Below are positions 1 to 8,946 of a DNA stretch of 45,261 nt, in pieces. The stretch lies in NCBI GenBank assembly GCA_019421015.1, contig JAHZGC010000001.1:291519-336779 (forward strand). The letters are read 5' to 3'. The position numbers were made by a program, and so were the translations under genes. Position 1 is the first letter of the stretch. Every line of letters starts with the position of its first letter. The notes under the pieces are model-generated. The model searched no databases, was not told the DNA's origin, and was given only the letters and a program-made list of their open reading frames with translations. This stretch comes from Coriobacteriaceae bacterium (GTDB lineage Bacteria > Actinomycetota > Coriobacteriia > Coriobacteriales > UMGS124).

Positions 1-1008
1 ACGGCGTCGGCGGCAACGATTTCCCACCTGCTGGTGAGCGTCATCGTGCCTATCTATCAAGTTGGGCCATACCTGATTCAATGTGTTGACAGTATTCTTT
101 CACAAACACACGCTGAACTCGAAATTATTCTGGTGGATGACGGCTCGATTGATGAGGGGGCTGCTATCTGTAATGCATACGAGGCGCAAGATTCTCGAGT
201 GCGTGTAATTCACCAGGCGAATGCCGGCCTTTCGGCAGCGCGCAACGCGGGGCTTGATATGGCCCGAGGCAAATACATTGCGTTTGTCGATGGAGACGAC
301 GCAATCGCCCCGACCTTCGTTGAAGTTTTGCTGGACGCATGCGAGATGGGGAAAAGACAAGTCTCGCAATGCGGCTATGCGACTGATTTTAATGCGTTGG
401 GTTGCGATTTGCCTGGCGCTTCGATTGTATCCCAAGGGACTTTGCACTTTGAGGGGTTAGACACTCATGAGGCGCTACGGCGGCTGGCTACGGATTCCAG
501 CGGAGCTTATGCGGTGGTTTGGAATAAACTTTACCGACGAGATGTGTTTGAAGGCGTGCGTTTTCCGGAGGGGCGTCAGCATGAAGATGAGTTTGTGACC
601 TATCGGTTGCTGTGGAACGCTGGCGGAATTGCGGTTACCGACGCGCCTTTCTATTTTTATCGGCAGCGTTCTACTAGCGTCATGGGAATGGGATTTAGCG
701 AGAAGACCCTCGATGCTATTGATGCACTAGGAGAACGTGAGTCTTTTTATCGCCAACAGGGCGCTGACGACCTTGCTTTGTTTACGCGTGCCACTCGGTG
801 TCATCGCCTGCGTGAGATGTCGTCCCATTTTGATGAGCTACCTTCTAATCGAGCGGCTTGGCTCCGTGACGTTATGTATGCTGACTATCGTGCAGTTATG
901 GTGTCACATGGTCCTTGTGGCCTAACAATTAGAAAGAAAATAGCCCTTACGATGCAGATGATTTCGCCTGCGCTACATTATTTCCTTGCTAATGTTGGAC
1001 GAGAATAG
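1..1008 (+). CDS. Family 2 glycosyltransferase (5' end outside window)
   Basis: This is a GT-A fold glycosyltransferase that would transfer a sugar from a nucleotide-sugar donor to a growing surface polymer at the cytoplasmic face. From the first possible start (GTG at 34) the protein reads SVIVPIYQV, then the nucleotide-binding VDDGS at residues 34-38 and the metal-binding DGDD at 86-89. The reading frame is open back to base 1 with no ribosome-binding site before base 34, so the true start is probably upstream of the window. The conserved WNKLYRRDVF and HEDEF segments recur in the related genes at 1883, 2903 and 6988. Base composition is AT-richer than in the second half of the window. Donor and acceptor cannot be told from sequence. 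Confidence 0.85.
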   Translation, partial: TASAATISHLLVSVIVPIYQVGPYLIQCVDSILSQTHAELEIILVDDGSIDEGAAICNAYEAQDSRVRVIHQANAGLSAARNAGLDMARGKYIAFVDGDDAIAPTFVEVLLDACEMGKRQVSQCGYATDFNALGCDLPGASIVSQGTLHFEGLDTHEALRRLATDSSGAYAVVWNKLYRRDVFEGVRFPEGRQHEDEFVTYRLLWNAGGIAVTDAPFYFYRQRSTSVMGMGFSEKTLDAIDALGERESFYRQQGADDLALFTRATRCHRLREMSSHFDELPSNRAAWLRDVMYADYRAVMVSHGPCGLTIRKKIALTMQMISPALHYFLANVGRE

Positions 1009-1455
1009 AACAAAGTTAATCAGAATCAATGGAGGGCACTGGAGTTTGTGCCAGGTTTGCGTTAGCTCACAGATTTTTGCTGGCGTCGTTCGTACCATTT
1101 ATGTAAATTGATATTAAGTATCTTATTTTTATAAATGCATTAGCAGATATGGCACTCGCAGCTAATTCGGTTCCCGATAATCTATACATACACAACTGTC
1201 CGAAAACTCGGCCCAGTTTACCTCCAGGCCCACTTGATGGGTATGCGGGGAGACCGCATGCCGGACGGAACCCCGGGGGGCTATCTACGGGGTGAGACCG
1301 AAAATAGAGGAGGGATCAAATCAGAGTCCCTCGTTACCACATTTCGTTCGACAGAGCTTTTTCCTGCATGTGTACTCACGAGTTGCCGACATGCTTACTA
1401 ATATGTTGAGGTACACTCAATAACTAACGTTTGGGCAATTGGTGAGGAGAAGTGA
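1009..1455. other. Non-coding stretch with three consecutive stem-loops upstream of tagD
   Basis: No credible gene is visible. The first part (about 1085-1200) is AT-rich. Three stem-loops follow on the plus strand. GGTATGCGG (1240-1248) pairs with CCGCATGCC (1254-1262) around a 5-base loop. ACCCCG (1270-1275) pairs with CGGGGT (1288-1293). GAGGGA (1310-1315) pairs with TCCCTC (1327-1332). A weak fourth repeat (TTGAG/CTCAA) lies near 1403-1417. The stems could be a structured leader, an attenuator, or the end of an upstream transcript. No known riboswitch class was recognised. Confidence 0.4.
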
Positions 1456-1878
1456 GTGAAAAAGATAATCACCTATGGCACGTTTGATTTGCTTCACTAT
1501 GGGCACATCAATTTGCTCCGCCGCGCAAAAGCGCTGGGAGATTATCTTATCGTTGCTCTTTCAACTGACGAATTCAATTGGAACAGTAAACAGAAGAAGT
1601 GCTACTTCGCCTATGAACAGCGCAAACAGTTGCTGGAATCTATTCGTTATGTTGACCTCGTCATTCCTGAAATGTGTTGGGAGCAGAAGGTTTCCGATGT
1701 TCAGGAGTTTAAAGTCGACACGTTTGTCATCGGTGATGACTGGAAGGGCGAGTTCGACTTCCTGAAGGACTACTGTGAGGTTGTCTACTTGTCCCGAACG
1801 CCCGAAATATCAACGACGCAGATCAAGAGAGAGCTTGGTGTACAGCAGCATCTCACGGGTAAGAAAGCGAGCGAGTAA
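1456..1878 (+). CDS. tagD: Glycerol-3-phosphate cytidylyltransferase (TagD/TarD type)
   Basis: The enzyme makes CDP-glycerol and pyrophosphate from CTP and sn-glycerol 3-phosphate, the activated precursor of glycerol-phosphate wall polymers. The 140-residue length is typical of TagD. The nucleotidyltransferase signature HYGH is at residues 14-17 and the second signature RTPEISTT at 114-121 (family consensus RTxGISTT). The start is GTG at 1456, about 5 bases after a GAGGAGA ribosome-binding site. It sits 4 bases before the next glycosyltransferase and in the same direction as the CDP-glycerol-using enzyme at 2903, so substrate supply and use are co-located. Ethanolamine- or other alcohol-phosphate cytidylyltransferases are related alternatives, but the downstream glycerophosphotransferase favours CDP-glycerol. 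Confidence 0.92.
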   Translation: MKKIITYGTFDLLHYGHINLLRRAKALGDYLIVALSTDEFNWNSKQKKCYFAYEQRKQLLESIRYVDLVIPEMCWEQKVSDVQEFKVDTFVIGDDWKGEFDFLKDYCEVVYLSRTPEISTTQIKRELGVQQHLTGKKASE

Positions 1879-1882
1879 AACA

Positions 1883-2902
1883 ATGGCTGATCTTATCAGC
1901 GTGATTGTCCCTGTATATGACGTCGAGCAATATCTTGACCAATGTGTCAGCAGCATCTTGGGCCAGACTCATCCAAATCTTGAAGTCATCCTTGTTGATG
2001 ACGGCTCTCCCGATGCGTGTCCTGAAATGTGCGAGGACTATGCACGACGGGACTCTCGCGTAAAAGTTATCCATAAGGAAAACGGCGGCTTGTCCGATGC
2101 TAGAAACGCAGGCCTTGACATTGCTCGGGGCGACTATATTGGATTTGTTGATTCCGATGACTGGATTGCGCCCGATATGTTCGAGTATTTGCTCCAAGGT
2201 GTCCAGGGTATGAACGCCGGAATCGCTTGTTGTGAAGTTATCAACGCCCATACATGGAAGCTGAAGTACAAGGTCCTGCATCAAGACAGCGTGTATGATT
2301 CACTGACGGCTCTTGAGGATTTGTTTTTTGATAGGCGCGAGAACTATGCATGGAACAAATTGTATAGAGCTAACTTATGGAATGACGTCCGTTTTCCAAA
2401 AGGCTTGAACTTTGAAGACCTTGCAACCGTTTATAAAACATTTGAAGGTGCTGGCCAGGTAGCTTATTTGCGTGATGCAAAATACTACTATCGACTTCGT
2501 CCCGACAGCATTTCTGGAACGAAGAATTTTGCGTTCCGTCGTGATATCGCCCTTGCCGTTATTGCCCGATATCGGGATGTCGCCCCGCGTTTGCCAAGGT
2601 TTAAGCCTGCATTGTTTCGTCGGGTGAGAAACTGGTATGTGCATGAGCTGTGCCGCGATTTTAAAAATCATCCAGAAAACGACCCGTTGAGCTATCACCT
2701 GCTCGATATCCTTGCACCGTTTGTTGCTGAGACAAAAGATGATATTGCTGATATTCTTCAATTTGAAGATCTTGAGCGCAAAAAACTCGATGCATTTGCC
2801 AAAGGAACGCGTGAAAGTTGCTTAGAGTCTCTTGATTTGCATGATTTAATGTGGAAAAAGCGAAATAGAAAAGCAAACATAAGAAAGTTTCTTCATCTAT
2901 AG
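1883..2902 (+). CDS. Family 2 glycosyltransferase
   Basis: This is a cytoplasmic GT-A glycosyltransferase of about 339 residues. It begins MADLISVIVPVYDV, has the nucleotide-binding VDDGS, the ENGGLSDARNAG segment and the metal-binding DSDDW, followed by WNKLY and FEDLAT segments shared with its neighbours. The ATG at 1883 is chosen because the conserved SVIVP strand starts five residues later; in-frame starts further upstream lie inside tagD. Its stop codon abuts the ATG of the next gene, so the three genes tagD, this one and the fusion gene are probably translated from one message. The sugar transferred is unknown. The family, shared by four domains in this locus, commonly elongates capsular or teichoic polysaccharides. 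Confidence 0.88.
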   Translation: MADLISVIVPVYDVEQYLDQCVSSILGQTHPNLEVILVDDGSPDACPEMCEDYARRDSRVKVIHKENGGLSDARNAGLDIARGDYIGFVDSDDWIAPDMFEYLLQGVQGMNAGIACCEVINAHTWKLKYKVLHQDSVYDSLTALEDLFFDRRENYAWNKLYRANLWNDVRFPKGLNFEDLATVYKTFEGAGQVAYLRDAKYYYRLRPDSISGTKNFAFRRDIALAVIARYRDVAPRLPRFKPALFRRVRNWYVHELCRDFKNHPENDPLSYHLLDILAPFVAETKDDIADILQFEDLERKKLDAFAKGTRESCLESLDLHDLMWKKRNRKANIRKFLHL

Positions 2903-5515
2903 ATGGGTTTGAATATGGAAATTAGCGTTATTGTTCCTGTCTATAATGTCAGTCTGTATATCCGACGGTGTCTCGACTCTCTTGTGGCGCAGACATTCGA
3001 TGATTTGGAAATTATACTTGTCGATGACGGATCAACAGATGACTCACCTGTCATCTGTGATGACTACGCATCAAAGTATAACAACATTTGTGTTATCCAC
3101 AAGGAAAACGGAGGGTTGTCTGACGCGCGAAATGCAGGCATTAACGTTGCAAAAGGACGTTACCTTGGTTTTGTAGATCCCGATGACTGGGTGACGCCTG
3201 ATTTCTATTCATATCTGTATAGGGGCATACAGGATTACCAGGCTGACATCGCCGTATGCGAATATTACAATGTTTGGGAAAAAAACGCCGATGCGACAAA
3301 TAGGCCCGCTCCGCGCTTCTTTAGGGGCGAAGAATCTTTAAAGGCTCTCTTGTTGCTGAAAATTGGCAACTACGCCTGGAATAAGCTATATAAGCGGGAG
3401 TTGTTCGGCGAGGATTTACGTTATCCTCAAGGTAAAAAATACGAGGACGTCCAGACAACGTATCGCCTGTTCCAACGGGCGGCGTCCGTAATTGCCCTGC
3501 CCGAGGCGAAGTATTATTACCTGCGTCGCTCTGACAGCATTACAGGTTTGAAGACCGTACAAAACGAAGGACAGTGTGTTCATTCGCGTATGCTGCGTTA
3601 TGAAGCATTGGATAGTTACATGAGTCGCTGGCCTAAAGTTCGCGACTTTATGCTGAATGAGATTTACAACTATGTCCTGGTATTTCGCAAGACAGTGTGC
3701 ACCGCGCCACAGGCCGAGATTGTTGCGGAAAAAGAACTATTTGACGCAATTGCATCCTTTCTTTCAGAGCATGCAGATGAGATTTGCGGTATGAAGGGTT
3801 GGGGCAGGCTTGGTCGAAAAGCCTATGCTGCGTTATGTATACCTTCGAAGGACTCTTGGCGCAGATCGGTCAGGATTGAAAAGCTGATTGAGAGAAAGAG
3901 CAAGATAGTTCAAAAGAAGCATGCTTCAAAAGGAATCGATGCGATTGAGCGCCTGTATGGGCGAGACGCTTTGTTGCCGCTTGATGATAACCTTGCTTTC
4001 GTCGAATCTCGCGCCGGAGAGGATTTAGCCGGTAACATGCTCTGTATCGTTTTGGGGCTGCTGGACCGTGGTCTGAAGGTTCGTGTTTGTGCTAAGGTAG
4101 AGTATCTTGATAAGGTTAACGGCATACTTGCTTCTGCGAATGCAACGGGCGTCGAGATTGTACTCAAGTCCACCGATGAGTATGACGCGGTATTTTCTCA
4201 GGCGAAGTATCTGTTCAATGATATGGTATATCCCGAGCAAATGGTCAAACGTCCGGGACAAGTTTTTGTGAACACTTGGCATGGAACGCCGTTGAAGATG
4301 CTTGAATATGACGTGGTCAATCAGCGTTGTATTCTGGGAGGGGCAACAAGAGGTTTTCTTCAATGCGATTATCTTGCGGTGCCAAGTGACTATCTTGCCG
4401 ATAAACTTCTGAGTTCGTCAAGTATCGAGCATCTTTATCAAGGTGAGATTATTTACAGCGGGTACCCGCGCAACTCGGTTTTCTTTGACAAGGCCCTTCG
4501 CGGGCAGACGCGGTCGAAACTCGGCGTTGATGGCCTAGAAATGTTTGTGTATATGCCGACATGGCGCGGTGCGCAAAATGCACATGTGGACGTATTGGGT
4601 GAATACTCGAATCAATCGATACTGGATTTCTTCGAAGAACATCTCGCTGCCAATCAAGTCATGTATGTCAAATTGCATAACTATGCGGTTGCCGATGTAA
4701 GCTACGATGGCTATGAGCACGTCAGGCCATTTCCAGATGATTTTGATGCATATACGGTGCTAAGTGCTGCCGATTGCTTGATTACGGATTACTCAAGCGT
4801 TTTCTTCGACTATGTTTGTTCGGGTGGCAAGGTAATACTCTTCACATATGATGTCGAGAGTTATCTGAAGGACCGAGGCTTGTATCTTAGCTTGAATGAC
4901 TTGCCGTTTGCAAGGGCAACGAACTATGGCCAATTGGCAGCCGAGCTCGATTGCATAAAACGCTATGACGACAGTGCATTCATCGCTCAATATGCCGCCT
5001 ATGACGGCATTGGCGCCACCGAACGACTTCTACATGTCGTCATCGATCAAGATCGAGATGGCGTGCGTGTCGAACGTATACATAACGATGGCAAGAAAAA
5101 CGTCTTGCTGTATGATGCGCGATACAACATGCGTGAGTTTTTATATGAAGGACTACAGGAATACCTGAACAATCTGGAGACCGGTTCTGTACATTATTAC
5201 TACGGATATCGGCAGTGGTGTGTAAAGAAGACCGTGAGATTGCTCGCGGCGCTTCCTGAGGGAATTCAGCCTTTTGCATTGACGAATGAGACGTGTCAGA
5301 CAACGGAAGAAGCCCGCACGATGAAACATCAGAGGACGAATGGTGTTCCTTTGTCGTTCGTGCAGCATGAAGTAAACAGGCTATTCTTCAATAACCCGTT
5401 CGATGAGATTTATATCGTCGATGCTAACCAATATGATCCGTTCGTTGCTTTGTTGGAATCGCTGCCCAACTATAAAGGAACAATTGATACGGGTGCGAAT
5501 GACCGTTGCAGGTAA
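2903..5515 (+). CDS. Fused family 2 glycosyltransferase and CDP-glycerol glycerophosphotransferase
   Basis: The 870-residue protein has two enzyme domains. Residues about 5-230 are a GT-A glycosyltransferase (VDDGST at 40-45, DPDDW at 92-96, in which Pro replaces the usual Ser). Residues about 360-715 match the TagF/TagB CDP-glycerol:glycerophosphotransferase family, with NTWHGTP at 457-463, PTWRG at 552-556 and TDYSS at 628-632. The last 140 residues (from about 733) are a domain I do not recognise, ending abruptly in GANDRCR just before a terminator. One chain could add both a sugar and glycerol phosphate to the same polymer. ATG 2903 directly follows the previous stop; ATG 2915 is an alternative start. 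It works with tagD at 1456. Whether the product is wall teichoic acid or a glycerol-phosphate-decorated capsule is not resolved. Confidence 0.88.
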   Translation: MGLNMEISVIVPVYNVSLYIRRCLDSLVAQTFDDLEIILVDDGSTDDSPVICDDYASKYNNICVIHKENGGLSDARNAGINVAKGRYLGFVDPDDWVTPDFYSYLYRGIQDYQADIAVCEYYNVWEKNADATNRPAPRFFRGEESLKALLLLKIGNYAWNKLYKRELFGEDLRYPQGKKYEDVQTTYRLFQRAASVIALPEAKYYYLRRSDSITGLKTVQNEGQCVHSRMLRYEALDSYMSRWPKVRDFMLNEIYNYVLVFRKTVCTAPQAEIVAEKELFDAIASFLSEHADEICGMKGWGRLGRKAYAALCIPSKDSWRRSVRIEKLIERKSKIVQKKHASKGIDAIERLYGRDALLPLDDNLAFVESRAGEDLAGNMLCIVLGLLDRGLKVRVCAKVEYLDKVNGILASANATGVEIVLKSTDEYDAVFSQAKYLFNDMVYPEQMVKRPGQVFVNTWHGTPLKMLEYDVVNQRCILGGATRGFLQCDYLAVPSDYLADKLLSSSSIEHLYQGEIIYSGYPRNSVFFDKALRGQTRSKLGVDGLEMFVYMPTWRGAQNAHVDVLGEYSNQSILDFFEEHLAANQVMYVKLHNYAVADVSYDGYEHVRPFPDDFDAYTVLSAADCLITDYSSVFFDYVCSGGKVILFTYDVESYLKDRGLYLSLNDLPFARATNYGQLAAELDCIKRYDDSAFIAQYAAYDGIGATERLLHVVIDQDRDGVRVERIHNDGKKNVLLYDARYNMREFLYEGLQEYLNNLETGSVHYYYGYRQWCVKKTVRLLAALPEGIQPFALTNETCQTTEEARTMKHQRTNGVPLSFVQHEVNRLFFNNPFDEIYIVDANQYDPFVALLESLPNYKGTIDTGANDRCR

Positions 5516-5520
5516 ACAAT

Positions 5521-5557
5521 GCCGTTGGGATGCGTGGTCCCGCTGCGTCCCAACGGC
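5521..5557. terminator. Hairpin after the glycerophosphotransferase gene
   Basis: GCCGTTGGGA (5521-5530) is perfectly complementary to TCCCAACGGC (5548-5557), giving a 10-bp stem with a 17-base loop that starts six bases after the stop codon. No strong T-run follows, so intrinsic termination is likely but may be leaky. Confidence 0.55.
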
Positions 5558-5601
5558 TGATTAGTATTACTTGTCGGCGGTTTTATCGTTAATGGTGTCA
5601 T

Positions 5602-5636
5602 GGCATGTCATTCAAAACACGGCATGCCATTCAAAA
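5602..5636. repeat. Two-copy 19-base tandem repeat
   Basis: GGCATGTCATTCAAAA (5602-5617) is repeated as GGCATGCCATTCAAAA (5621-5636) with one mismatch and a 19-base period. It lies between two convergent genes. It could be a protein-binding site pair or a slippage product; no function can be assigned. Confidence 0.5.
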
Positions 5637-5698
5637 TGTAGCGCAGTAGAAGGGGTCCAAGTTTTTCCCTGTTGTCTCATTGCGACAGTGCTACTGGC

Positions 5699-6835
5699 CT
5701 ATTGTTCAATAGGAACATAACTCAGTTTCTTGTCACTACGCTCATATACCTTGCTTAGCCATGCCCATATAAAATCGATAATGACAGAGGCGGCATAGGA
5801 AACGCCCAGAAGAAGCAGGAACACCAGGGGCGACCACTGCGGTAGGTAGATGAATTCCTGACACCAGTGATAGCAAAAGAAGCTGTGAGTAAGCCAGATG
5901 TTTGTGCCTTGTCTGCCGATTGCCTTGAGGGGTCTGGCCAGTAACGCTCCAGTTCTGGTTGACGCAAGCACGGATAGGGCAACGCAGACAAGTGGGGCAT
6001 AGAGAAAATCGTAGCGATACCCAACGTTGAGTTTAAAACGCAGGCAGATGAGGAAAATCAAGCAAAGCAAAGCGCCTGCACATGCGAGATAGTGACCGGC
6101 CAGAACCCTCTTTGCTTTTGTCAACAAGTCCCAACGGGCAAACAGGCACCCGGTGAGGAAGCATGCTGACCATTGCATCGTCTGAAAAAGTTTGCCCCAG
6201 ATGATGCTTTGGGTGAGACCGCTCGCCCATGGCATCTGGGCGAGTGAGGGAATAACCCATGTAGCTGCGGCGTTCCATGCGCAGATGACAAGGAGGTCGA
6301 CCGAGAGGGCTGCGCGCTGGCGGTTGAAAAATGGCACCATGAGCGGGAAGGCCGCAAGGAGGATGAGGTAGTCAGTAAAGAACCACCATTCCCCGTTATA
6401 GCTAATGTTGAGCCCCGTAATGTTCCAGAACAAAGAGGCAAATGTTACCGTTACGCGCGTATCGTTAAGCAATAGGGCTATAGGTATGATGATGGCGAAT
6501 ACTTTGAGGTAGGAAACGTAGAGCCCTTTGATCTTGGCAAGTGTGAAACTTGACAACGAACTGGTTGTGTCGCCGTGCTGAGTGAGGGACTGATTGCCGT
6601 ATTTTGATTGATAAGATACCCATGTCCCATAGCCACCAAGGAAAAGAAAGAGAGCTACGCATATTTTGCCAAAAAACCCGAGTAGCATGGCGGAATCAAC
6701 GCTTGTGAATGTGAGAAGGGGGATATAGGAGTTGCCGTCTTGAATTCGGTTGGGAAAGGCGAAGAGATGGTGATATGACATGAGGATAATGGCGAAGCCT
6801 TTGACCAGTTTGGTGTCGTCTCTGCTAAAACTCAT
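5699..6835 (-). CDS. Acyltransferase family 3 membrane protein
   Basis: This is a polytopic membrane protein of 378 residues, with around ten hydrophobic segments, of the acyltransferase-3 family (OafA/NodX/WecH-like). Members acetylate or otherwise acylate exported carbohydrates. The N-terminal segment SRDDTKLVKGFAIILMSYHH holds the family's early-helix histidine. The ATG at 6835 is preceded by AAAGGAAAGG on the minus strand, a good ribosome-binding site. It is the only minus-strand gene of the polymer locus and may be transcribed separately. The likely role is O-acylation of the polymer made by the neighbouring glycosyltransferases; the substrate is inferred from context only. AT-richness matches the rest of the first 8 kb. 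Confidence 0.8.
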   Translation of the reverse strand: MSFSRDDTKLVKGFAIILMSYHHLFAFPNRIQDGNSYIPLLTFTSVDSAMLLGFFGKICVALFLFLGGYGTWVSYQSKYGNQSLTQHGDTTSSLSSFTLAKIKGLYVSYLKVFAIIIPIALLLNDTRVTVTFASLFWNITGLNISYNGEWWFFTDYLILLAAFPLMVPFFNRQRAALSVDLLVICAWNAAATWVIPSLAQMPWASGLTQSIIWGKLFQTMQWSACFLTGCLFARWDLLTKAKRVLAGHYLACAGALLCLIFLICLRFKLNVGYRYDFLYAPLVCVALSVLASTRTGALLARPLKAIGRQGTNIWLTHSFFCYHWCQEFIYLPQWSPLVFLLLLGVSYAASVIIDFIWAWLSKVYERSDKKLSYVPIEQ

Positions 6836-6987
6836 ACTGGCTCGCCTTTCCTTTTAAGTCGGCGCAAGCGGGCGCTTGCGTGGGGAGAAGATCATTTCTT
6901 GTGCTGGCCCGGAAAGGCCCGGATGCATATCCTATCATTGTGCTGTTGAAGCCACGTTGCGGCATGGGTTTTGCATAGGGGGTACGT

Positions 6988-8052
6988 ATGGTTCTGCCTG
7001 TTGATAAGGGTTATTGCGAATATACCGGGCAGCAATGCGCCCCGCTAATCTCAGTCATTGTGCCTATCTACGGGGTCGAGACTTACTTGCGTAGTTGCGT
7101 GCAGAGCATCCTTGCGCAAACATATGCCAATATCGAGGTCATTCTTGTTGACGACGGCTCGCCCGATGGATGCGGGAAGATGTGCGATGAATATGCTGTG
7201 CGCGATGACCGGGTGCGCGTTATTCACAAGGTAAATGGCGGCCTGTCAGATGCACGCAATGTCGCTCTCGATGTGGCTCGTGGCGACTGGATTGGTTTTG
7301 TGGACTCCGACGATGTGGTTGAACCGGCCATGTTTGAAGTCTTGCTCGCCCAAGCACGGGCACATGAGGCACAGATTGCCGTTTGCAATTTTGCCGAGTA
7401 TGTTGACGGGCCCGAAGGACGCGAGACGTTGCGGACTCGCGGTGTTGAGGGTCTACGGGTACTTTCGGGACGTGAAGCGTGCTGCCTGCTCATGGTAGAC
7501 GATGAATTGCAAAACTATGCTTGGAACAAGCTGTATGCAGCCTGTCTGTGGAAAGATGTTCGCTTCCCTGTGGGACAGAAATATGAAGACGTCAACACGA
7601 TTTATAAGCTTTTCGAGAAGGTCGAGCGTGCAATTCTTATCCCCCAGGTCCTATATTGGTATCGCTTGCGCGGGGATAGTATCGTTGGTAGCCGCAACTT
7701 TGTCGGCGAATTCGATTGCGTGCAGGCAAATCTCGAGAGATGCGAGGATATGCTGCCGCGCATCCCCGAGGCCGCTCAGCCGATGATTGACGGCGTGATG
7801 AAAGCCGTCCTCAATCTTTGGCCAATCGCTTGGAAATATCGGCACGAACTCACGCCGCAACAGCGTGATATGCTTAAAAGTTTTTCGTTGTTTGCAGCTA
7901 ATCATGCTGCACAGAGTACGATTCCTGCGCGTTTGGGTATCACGGGCAGGCTTACCTACAGACTCTTAACGCATCCGGCACCTTGGTCGCAATGGTGCGC
8001 CTTTGTATTGGATTCTGTATATCACCTGAGGCATGATGGGCGAGCCAGGTAG
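6988..8052 (+). CDS. Family 2 glycosyltransferase
   Basis: The 354-residue protein is the fourth GT-A domain of the locus. After a short leader (start ATG 6988, preceded by AGGGGGT) it reads LISVIVPIYGV, then VDDGSPDG, NGGLSDARN and the metal-binding DSDD. The middle contains NYAWNKLY and KYEDVNT, very close to the equivalent regions of the proteins at 1883 and 2903, so these genes probably arose by duplication. The C-terminal 120 residues are divergent and may set acceptor specificity. It acts in the cytoplasm, probably at the membrane. It ends 117 bases before the exporter permease and could be co-transcribed with it. Confidence 0.87.
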   Translation: MVLPVDKGYCEYTGQQCAPLISVIVPIYGVETYLRSCVQSILAQTYANIEVILVDDGSPDGCGKMCDEYAVRDDRVRVIHKVNGGLSDARNVALDVARGDWIGFVDSDDVVEPAMFEVLLAQARAHEAQIAVCNFAEYVDGPEGRETLRTRGVEGLRVLSGREACCLLMVDDELQNYAWNKLYAACLWKDVRFPVGQKYEDVNTIYKLFEKVERAILIPQVLYWYRLRGDSIVGSRNFVGEFDCVQANLERCEDMLPRIPEAAQPMIDGVMKAVLNLWPIAWKYRHELTPQQRDMLKSFSLFAANHAAQSTIPARLGITGRLTYRLLTHPAPWSQWCAFVLDSVYHLRHDGRAR

Positions 8053-8169
8053 AAAAGGCGATGTTCGCGTGCACGTTCCCGTTTCGGGCTTCTGATTGTA
8101 TGCACTTTGGATAAAATTAACAATTTGGTTTCACTGAGTAGGCACGGGCGAGGCTGTTCAGGGGGTTCG

Positions 8170-8937
8170 ATGCTTCAACGCCTTAAAGAACACCAGTTTC
8201 TCTTCGAAGAGCTGGTGGCGCGCGATTTCAAGACCAAGTACAAGCGCACGGTGCTCGGCATGCTGTGGAGCGTGCTGAACCCTCTGCTCACCCTGCTTGT
8301 TATGAAGATTGTCTTCACCCAGTTCTTCGGCAACCAGGTCGACCACTACACCATCTACCTTTTTTGCGGCAACCTGGTCTTCTCCTACTTCAACGAGTCC
8401 ACCACCCAGGGGATGACAGCACTCGTATCCAACTCATCCATCTTCACCAAGGTGAACGTGCCCAAGTATATGTTTCTGTTCTCTAAAAACGTTCAAACTA
8501 TCATCAATTTTGGTATTACGCTCTGTGTGTTCTTTGTCTTCTGCCTCTTTGACCACATTACCTTTACCTGGAAGTTCTTTCTGCTCGTCATCCCCATCCT
8601 TTGCCTCATGGTGTTTAACATCGGCGTGGGCCTTATCCTCTCCGCCCTGTACGTGTTCTTCAAGGATATTCAATACCTCTGGGGCGTCTTTACGATGCTG
8701 CTCATGTATATGTCGGCCATCTTCTACACCACGTCGAGCTACTCGCCATTGATCCAGAACCTTTTCCTCTGCAATCCTGTCTACGTCTACATCACCTACT
8801 TCCGCCAGGTAGTCATTGACGGGTTGGTGCCGTCTGCCGGCCTCACGGCCCTGGCCGTGGGCTATGCGGTGGTGGCGTTCGGAATAGGTGCGATTATCTA
8901 TAAGAAGAAGAACCACGACTTTTTGTACTACGTGTAG
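8170..8937 (+). CDS. ABC-2 type polysaccharide/teichoic acid export permease (TagG/Wzm-like)
   Basis: This is the membrane subunit of an ABC exporter that would flip the lipid-linked polymer across the membrane. It has about 255 residues with six hydrophobic segments. The N-terminal amphipathic stretch ELVARDFKTKYKRTVLGMLW is the hallmark of ABC-2 polysaccharide permeases, and the C-terminus ends KKKNHDFLYYV. ATG 8170 with AGGGGG about 5 bases upstream is preferred over the TTG at 8107, whose extra residues do not look like family sequence. It is 9 bases before the ATPase gene. From here on GC content rises toward that of the rest of the window. Confidence 0.9.
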   Translation: MLQRLKEHQFLFEELVARDFKTKYKRTVLGMLWSVLNPLLTLLVMKIVFTQFFGNQVDHYTIYLFCGNLVFSYFNESTTQGMTALVSNSSIFTKVNVPKYMFLFSKNVQTIINFGITLCVFFVFCLFDHITFTWKFFLLVIPILCLMVFNIGVGLILSALYVFFKDIQYLWGVFTMLLMYMSAIFYTTSSYSPLIQNLFLCNPVYVYITYFRQVVIDGLVPSAGLTALAVGYAVVAFGIGAIIYKKKNHDFLYYV

Positions 8938-8946
8938 GGAATTGCC

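Noticed and set aside
8107..8169. Upstream TTG start for the export permease
   Set aside because: The 21 extra residues are Gly/Ser/Arg-rich and unlike the family, whereas ATG 8170 has AGGGGG at proper distance.
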